Both the position numbers and the translations under genes were made by a program. The notes under the pieces were generated by a model. That model was not told the origin of the DNA and did no database searches. It saw only the letters and a program-made list of their open reading frames with translations. From the NCBI GenBank assembly GCA_949361645.1, contig OX442417.1, forward strand, positions 12,275,150-12,339,149: DNA of 64,000 nt, in the 5' to 3' direction. Of this stretch, positions 57,716-64,000 are shown piece by piece. The stretch is from Spongilla lacustris. Taxonomy: Eukaryota; Porifera; Demospongiae; Spongillida; Spongillidae. Position 1 is the stretch's first letter; each line of letters opens with the position of its first letter.

Positions 57716-58057
57716 TCCTGTGTTATCAATCCATTCACCTGTTCTCTTATAAGTACACTATTTGCCTCTGCACACTCCCCTCTACACATTTCCCCTTTCC
57801 CACACAATCTCCACCTGTACACTCTCTACTCTACCCTCTATGCACTGCAAGTGAAGTTGGTAGCCCCATCTTTATCAGGGGAACAGTGAACTACAATGTA
57901 AGGAAGCCACACATGCCCCCACCACTACCTTCAAGTTATCAGATTCCCCCCACATTGCCAGCAGGGTAGTCACCAGCCCTGCGTCTAATATCTGTGGAGA
58001 TGCTAGCTCCTTTAGTGCAAGTTGAGCTAGCAGTCAGCCCCCACAAAAAAAGGGGGC

Positions 58058-58341
58058 CAATGGTCCTAGTCCCGGCCCACAGTAGCCACACATTGCAATG
58101 GAGGTGTCAATGGGACCCCCATGGGCTCACTCACACTGCAATTAAGTCCAGTCAGCAGCCTTGCACAACCAGTGGAGCCTCCAGCTTTCCAGATGGAGTT
58201 ATCCAGACCCCTCACTGCCAGCAGGAGAGCTACAGCTGCCACATAACCAGGGGTCAATGTGACCCCATAATAATGCCAATCAAGGTGCCAGACAACCCAA
58301 ATATTGCACAGAAACATCAAACACACACACACACACCCGCA

Positions 58342-58384
<43 letters not shown>

Positions 58385-58892
58385 AAACACCTCTGCGCAT
58401 TAGACACGCACATGCATACCTATTTAGATCTACGTGAGCGCACTAGTGTTTAGAATACTAGTACCGGTACTCGCGCTTATGTACTCAATCGCACTATGGT
58501 CGGCAATGGTCTATGGAGTACTATTAAAACGATCGGACACTCACCAACATGTCATTGCCGACCTCCAATGCGTTAGATCGTTGCACTCGGGACTGTTCAA
58601 AAGTTATTCAAAAGTTATTCAGATGCGCACGGCCCACCACATGGCTAGGTCTACTTGTATGCAGCTGATGCATTATGGCCTGGGAACGAGAGATGGGCGG
58701 ACATAAATTGCTAGGGTTACCGTACAATAAAACATATGTCGTATTGCCGTGTGAACGTACCCATATATGGGCATGGCGTATAGTTTAGGACCTAAACAAA
58801 GTGTTTAGGACCTAAACACTCGTCATGTTCGGCGTACTGATAATTTTGTCATAATCCGGACTCAGAAATTTCCGGATGTTGTTGAGACAGTG
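58058..58892. repeat. Right terminal inverted arm of the 6.5-kb element
   Basis: Reverse complement of 52375-53246 with only small length differences in microsatellites. Near-identity of the arms implies recent insertion or arm homogenisation. Confidence 0.88.
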
Positions 58893-59672
58893 TTGGGCTT
58901 TGAATCTCGACCGATCTAGCTTGAGTATCCAAGTGAATAACTAATACAGTGTACTGTGCTATTGTTTACAGAGTTAATGAGCATCCTCCGTGTGAACGCT
59001 ACCTTATACGAAAAACAAAGTTTACCACAAATTGAATACCAGGGTGTTATCATGGAATCTGATCTATAAATAAAAACATTCTCCATGAGAAACTTATAGT
59101 GGTACAATGGATTTGAAGGCAACTGTGGTGCAAAAAGGAGGGAAACAACTGAAACAAGTGTACAAGCAAAATTCGATTGCTCCGCCCAAATTTTATTTGG
59201 CACCGTTTATATACTGAATGACCTTACCTAAAATCCTTTTTTTTTTTTTAATTTCATTTATAAGCAAGCAAACCATTTTTGGTAAATATATGCTGTCACA
59301 ATAATGGTTTTCTTGTAGTACACACATCATCCATCGATTGCAAGATGCCATCTTAGCTTGTGCCATCACCACCATCAGGAGATGTACGCTAGGCAATTAG
59401 CGATGAAATGAAATTTAGCGTAGCTAGCTGGCTAGACGCTTACGCGTGCCCTCCTATTGTACATGTACTTGTGTGATATGATCTGGCTTGTACTCGGTAG
59501 GCCGTATAGGGCCGCGCCGCCGTATTCGTGGTGGTATCGTATCGTGTTGCACGTTGGACTACATTTGTACATTAGCTACATCTCCCACCCAGACCTCTGC
59601 TGCCTCCCTACATCACCATGGTGATGTGACCTACACGTAGTTGATCCGTCGGGTACCGATGGGCGGTGCAGT

Positions 59673-61072
59673 CCCCCCCCCCCCCCCCCCCCCCCCCCCG
59701 GACCCAAATGCCTAGGCATATGGGTCCGGGTAATTATTTGTACATCCAGGCATCTTGGTCCAGGTAGGGGGCGGGGGGGGGGGGGGGGAGGGGGGGGGGA
59801 GGGAACCGAGCGTTTTATTTACTGGCACCGGCCGGTTTTGATACGATAGACACATTTGTTGTTACTTTCTCAACGGTAAGTTAGCGTCCGTCAGCCGTTA
59901 CACTTTGTAACAGCCACTCGGCTTGCCATCTGTGTTTCTCTGCCGAAAAGTAAGGTCACTTCTGATCTTTTTGGCAGACTTAGTCTGGTACTTCCTCGTA
60001 GCATAGCAAGAGCTATTTTGACGAGAAGTCTGCCCCAATCATTTGAGTAGCCTATTTCTGATCATGAAACATTAGGCTTAGGTACTTTGTAGTATACGTA
60101 GTCTGATTAATAAGTAGTTATTATTTAGTGTGTTATTATTATGTAATTACTCTGATAATATATACTTGCGATTTTAAAAAAAGAAACGTGTTGAGCATAT
60201 ACAAACAATGAATGGGTCATGTTCAAGTAGTACACAACTGTTTCTTCGTATCATACAGGACTTAGTGATTGACCTGTCGATCGCAATGTAATTCTGAGAC
60301 ACGCTAGGAAACTTTCTTCACTGCATCATTCTGCATGTTCTCAGCCGGGTAATACATACATCTGTCAAAGCATAGGCTTCAGCTCATTTGTATCCAGGGC
60401 TCCGGAGGCAACGTAGATTATTATATCAACCAGCCCTCCCGCGCGAGACGCGGAAGCTTTCAGTGCAGTGCATGGAATATTTCTACATAAAGCCACATGC
60501 AAATTCAGTGCTTCCGACAGCACTATAATAAGTACACAGTTTTGAAGTCACAAGCAAGCCATCGTTATTGAACGGCATATACCACTTAACGAGCGATATA
60601 CAATGGACGGAGAATCACTCGTAGTCCCCATGCATAACGATTGTTGTGCCGTTCAATAACAAAGTAGGTACTCAATGCAATCGATTGTTAACCGCTTTGG
60701 ATATTAATTACTTGGGGTACGCAGGGCCGGGGGGGGGAGGTGGGCATACGCCCACCTCCCCCCCCCCCCCCCCCCCCCCCCCCCCCTTCCCCCCCTTGCG
60801 GATATGCTTTCTCTGTAAAATTTTTATATATAAGTATAGTATATTTTGCTAACAGGCAGCTGGGTACGGGGGGGGGGGGGGGGGGGGGACCAGGTTGCCT
60901 AGGCATTTGGGTCCAGGATAATTAATTTTTTACATCTAGGCATCTAGGTCCGGGGGAATCCACATGCCTAGGCAACTGGGACCGGGGGGAGGGTACCCAG
61001 TTGCCTAGGCATATGGGTACCCCCGGACCTAAAATAGGGGGGGGGGGGGGGGGGGGGGGGGACCCGTATGCC
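59673..61072. mobile_element. Inserted element with G/C runs and TGCCTAGGCA palindromes
   Basis: Relative to 43570-43600 (GATCCGTGATGCACCGGTC), the R3 unit has about 1.4 kb extra. It begins with a C-run then GGACCCAAATGCCTAGGCAT and ends with a G-run then GACCCGTATGCC. The word TGCCTAGGCA, within ACCCNNNTGCCTAGGCATNTGGGT-like contexts, recurs at about 59708, 60896, 60967 and 60991, with shorter partial matches near 59745 and 60932. The 700-bp centre shows no gene. Confidence 0.65.
60564..60660. repeat. Short inverted-repeat unit nested in the 59.7-61.1 kb element
   Basis: GTTATTGAACGGCA at 60564-60577 and TGCCGTTCAATAAC at 60647-60660 are perfect complements around an 69-bp spacer. Confidence 0.75.
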
Positions 61073-62641
61073 TGTGACACCGGTCTTCCTCCCTTCAGTA
61101 TGCGGGTGGTTTCATATTCAGCCAATTGCAAGGGATATACATTGTCTAGCGAAAATTGGTCCGTGCAAAAACTGGTCCGGGCGGACGGCCACTTTTCGCT
61201 AGCCAAAATTGGTCCAATCCCATTCCCATTTCGTCCAGGTGTGTACTCAGACGCAGTAAGTGTATAAGCGTACGTACGCATATCATATGGCAAATATGCG
61301 CGAGCTTTATGCAGCGCGTTAAAAAGCCAACTGGACCTTGCATGTACTGCTGATCATGCAGTATTACAGGTGCTAGCGATATGTTGACGTTTTTTATTTT
61401 ATTTTAAAGAAACACAACAGCATCCACAGCAGTGCCAGACATATGGGGCTCATGCATGCAGATCAGAGGAAAAGGTTGAATTAGACTCCAAACCATGCAG
61501 AGAAGATGAGGATGAATTTGACTAAGTCATAGTAACATGGGTGGCTATTGTGATGCACGTGACAAGACAAAATGAATGCAGGATTTTCAGCAAGACTGAT
61601 GTATGAATATGCATGTATTTGGAGCTAAGATTTTAAGCTCCACTCATTAAAAGAAGCTTTCGGAGGAAATACTGTCATTGTGAATCATTGAAGAAGGCCT
61701 GCATGCACACATACTGTTTAAAGCAGATAAGTTGCTTAAAATTATAAAGTGTGGTATTACCTCATTTTAAATTCTGCATGTGCTTGGTTCTTATATCTGC
61801 ATCTTCTCTTGGCACTGATGCACCTTATATACCGGTATATGTGACCAAGAGAAGTCTGTGCAAGGATAAGGATGCTATACTTCCGTACTGATTTACTTAC
61901 ATGTACACATGCAATGCATGCATGGAGTGGAAAGTGTTAGCAAAACAAGATGTTGAAATAAGTGTATGAAGAATACAGAGATATGATAAGTTACTATACT
62001 TACGGTAATAATGACAGGTTACTTGGAGGCTCAAGAACATCAACGGAAGTCACTCCTTTAGCAACAGCATGCCAGGGTTAAAGACTTCTGTTTTTTTGTT
62101 TGTTTTTTGTTCGATAATCAGTTGCACTTTCTTAGTAATACTGTATACTATCATGAAATTACCGTGCTCATCACAGCCTATTTGATTCACAATTCATCAA
62201 ACCATGCCTTCTACCTATGAGTCCATGCATGATATGTTAATTGAAACTGTTTTGTTTTAATGTAATACTCTTCCATGTGTACTTTTTTTAACATTACAAT
62301 CGTTAACTTATCCGTTCATTTTCACCACAATTTATAAATTATGTGATGGAAGAAACAACGGACCGAGAAGAGTGTTAGAATAATAGTGTAAGTTGAAAAG
62401 CTATCTTTAGTGATATCATGCGGCATCAAACAACACCACGTGACTTAATTATTCAATGACACTTCAGTGTTGATTTCATTTGAAAACAGTTTGCTTATAG
62501 TTCGCAAACACAAACACATGACGTTGTTCATTTTCATGAGGGGATGCAGAATAACATACTGAATCATAGTAGATTTTGAGTATGTGAACCATTTCTTTTG
62601 GATGCCAATCATATCAACCTGTTAGTTTCCATACTTTTGGA

Positions 62642-63733
62642 CGTAATACTTACTTAAAGACTTCCCATAAGCTGCATTTTGATGGGTAGCAATTTCTTCA
62701 TGATCACTTACAGGTGGCAAGACTTCCCCATAAGCTGAATTTTGATGGGTAGCAACTGCTTCACTTACTGGCGGCAAGACTTCCCCATAAGCTAAACCCA
62801 TTTAGATGCAACCATCAAACTCGGCTACATTCTCTATACTTACCAAATGCATTGTTTTGTGCCCTTCCTGAAATGGTCACTTTGGATGATCTCTTGACAT
62901 AGAAAAGAAGCAGGATTGCCACCACTGTGATGACCACAGCTATCATAACAATGACAGTGACCACACTGGCAGCTATGGCTGCTGATGTTTGATCTGCTGA
63001 GGGCAGAAGATGCATCTACATGTATATCATATAACTTAAATGATAAAGAATATTGTCTAGTCTCCGCCCACAGAAAATGCACATCAGTATGGAAATGGCA
63101 ACATCATATAAATAATTTCACTGTGCAAAGGACACTACAATGCATCCAGAAAGGGTCACAGTTCAAGTTGATAATGAGTGCATGCACATGCACAACCAAT
63201 GGGGGAAAAAAACATCACTAATAAAAATACATTTTCTCCTAATTGTAAATTGGTGCAATGGGGAGTAGTAAATTGAAATCCCTTTACACTACTACAGATG
63301 CAAATAGTATTGATGATGCCATTCAACCCATAATAACTCCGCAAAGAAAATGAGTATTGGCCATACAATATATGCACATGCATATGTATTATTGGGTGGT
63401 TTGGTTCCCCTGCCTCTGCATGTAATGAGTTCTGCATTTTTAGTGATCTTTTGGGTTCTAGTCAAGGATGTGTTATAATGCATATATATCATACATGTGT
63501 TATCACACAGTACAGTATTTCCTTACATAAAATATTTGCACTGATGTATCCTAAGCAAGGATAAACTTATACCTTGTTAACTCATATTTGCTAGCAACTC
63601 TATAATTTGCATGACTTAATTCAGTAAGATGTAGAAATATTTTCTGTCGCAAAGTTGTTACTGTGATGCATCATTTGCACAGCTACATGTACACAATCAC
63701 AAAGCAAAAAGTGGTGATTTTCAATGATGTATG
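62642..63733 (-). pseudogene. Receptor R3, 3' part (kinase-less, tail frame-shifted)
   Basis: The membrane-span exon 62993-62844 ([20 protein letters not shown]) and the tail exon starting at 62791 match R2. The tail has three repeats instead of about six. In the last one TATGGGGAAG has become TATGGGAAG, a one-base loss that changes GEVFK to GKSLSK. A conserved donor-like AA|GTAAGT follows at 62654-62653. The intron upstream aligns with R2 to 63733, where an LTR element begins, so the ectodomain exons lie beyond the window if they survive. Confidence 0.7.
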
Positions 63734-64000
63734 TGTAGCGTACGCAGTTATTACATCATGCACGCACATGCGCAGTAGTATTTATTGTGTATATATATAC
63801 TAATGTAAGTGTACGTAATATGAGTCTGGTGATTAAAGCTGGTCTTTGTCACATTGGTGTCAGAAGCGGGATATGGGTGATGAAAAGAAGACTCCTCGGT
63901 TCAGCGTGAGGCCGCCGGCAAGATTCGTCGCTGGAACAGACTTCACCCTGTGGATTCAGAGAGTAGAGCTGTATATGAAAGAAGCGGAGATACCCGATGA
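63734..64000 (+). mobile_element. LTR retrotransposon, 5' end (LTR, primer site, start of gag)
   Basis: Alignment with the R2 intron (49390) breaks at 63734, where a short LTR starts TGTAGCGTACG and ends TTTGTCACA at 63853 (about 120 bp, TG...CA). A primer-binding-site-like TGGTGTCAGAAGCGGGAT follows at 63855. An open frame starts ATG at 63873 (MGDEKKTPRFSVRPPARFVA, then DFTLWIQRVELYM), resembling a Gypsy-type gag N-terminus. It continues past the window end. The superfamily is inferred. Confidence 0.72.

Larger units (their letters stand above)
52375..58892. mobile_element. 6.5-kb long-TIR element (Mutator-like?) carrying a gene fragment
   Basis: It starts CACTGTCTCAACAACATCC and ends GGATGTTGTTGAGACAGTG, with nearly identical inverted arms of about 850 bp. 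The R1/R2 boundary near 41417 (CTACCTTTGGGCTTTG) is the empty site. The flanking target repeat is unclear: ATGGGCTAA on the left against TTGGGCTTT on the right, about 9 bp with mismatches. Long TIRs, a roughly 9-bp target and an internal spliced gene fragment resemble Pack-MULEs. No transposase was seen, so family assignment is inference. Confidence 0.8.

Noticed and set aside
56271..57752. 493-codon frame of His-Thr-Pro-Leu repeats
   Set aside because: It is the 18-bp minisatellite; only its first part, before 56262, belongs to the captured gene fragment.

Overview
This is a eukaryotic nuclear window, most likely from a sponge (demosponge). The reasons are compact intron-rich metazoan genes (RBPMS-type RNA-binding protein, MNS1 axonemal protein, SQOR), a tandem family of EGF-domain receptors of which one carries a tyrosine kinase, and a very dense load of inverted-repeat transposons and minisatellites. 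The host assignment is inference. Exons below were joined by hand at GT-AG (once GC-AG) boundaries. The reading phases close exactly for all main models.

Layout. 0.2-5.6 kb: RBPMS-like gene on the minus strand, divergent from 5.8-10.6 kb: MNS1 on the plus strand. They share a 168-bp promoter with a candidate RFX X-box. 10.6-13.5 kb: no gene, palindromic elements. 13.5-16.4 kb: SQOR, nine exons, plus strand. 16.4-19.7 kb: no gene, small inverted-repeat elements. 19.7-20.7 kb: intronless D-amino-acid/D-aspartate oxidase family gene. 21.3-22.2 kb: 3' end of an unidentified single-pass membrane protein, minus strand. 22.2-27.2 kb: little recognisable. 27.4-30.2 kb: a 24-bp minisatellite whose long 'ORFs' are an artefact of the unit length. 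30.2-33.3 kb: relics (duplicated fragment, an EGF exon split by a transposon, an SRCR exon, a reverse-transcriptase scrap).

34.0-64 kb is a head-to-tail array of three paralogous receptor units, all on the minus strand. R1 (34.0-40.65 kb) is a complete 708-residue receptor tyrosine kinase: signal peptide, private ectodomain, EGF, two copies of a short Ser/Thr stalk exon, membrane span, tyrosine-rich juxtamembrane region, kinase. R2 (46.2-51.6 kb) keeps the same outside and membrane span but has no kinase. Its tail is a 19-residue repeat carrying a Tyr-Gly-Glu-Val motif six times. R3 (from 62.65 kb past the window end) has the same kinase-less design with a shorter, frame-shifted tail, and its upstream part is interrupted by an LTR retrotransposon.

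Because the units are paralogous, many insertions can be read against an empty site in a sister unit: a 1.4-kb foldback element, a pogo-like element with its catalytic core deleted, a 5'-truncated LINE, a CAG-ended MITE, and a 6.5-kb element with roughly 850-bp terminal inverted repeats that carries a spliced three-exon fragment of a cellular-looking gene. The array and the mobile elements that date it are the most interesting content. No tRNA, rRNA or CRISPR was seen.
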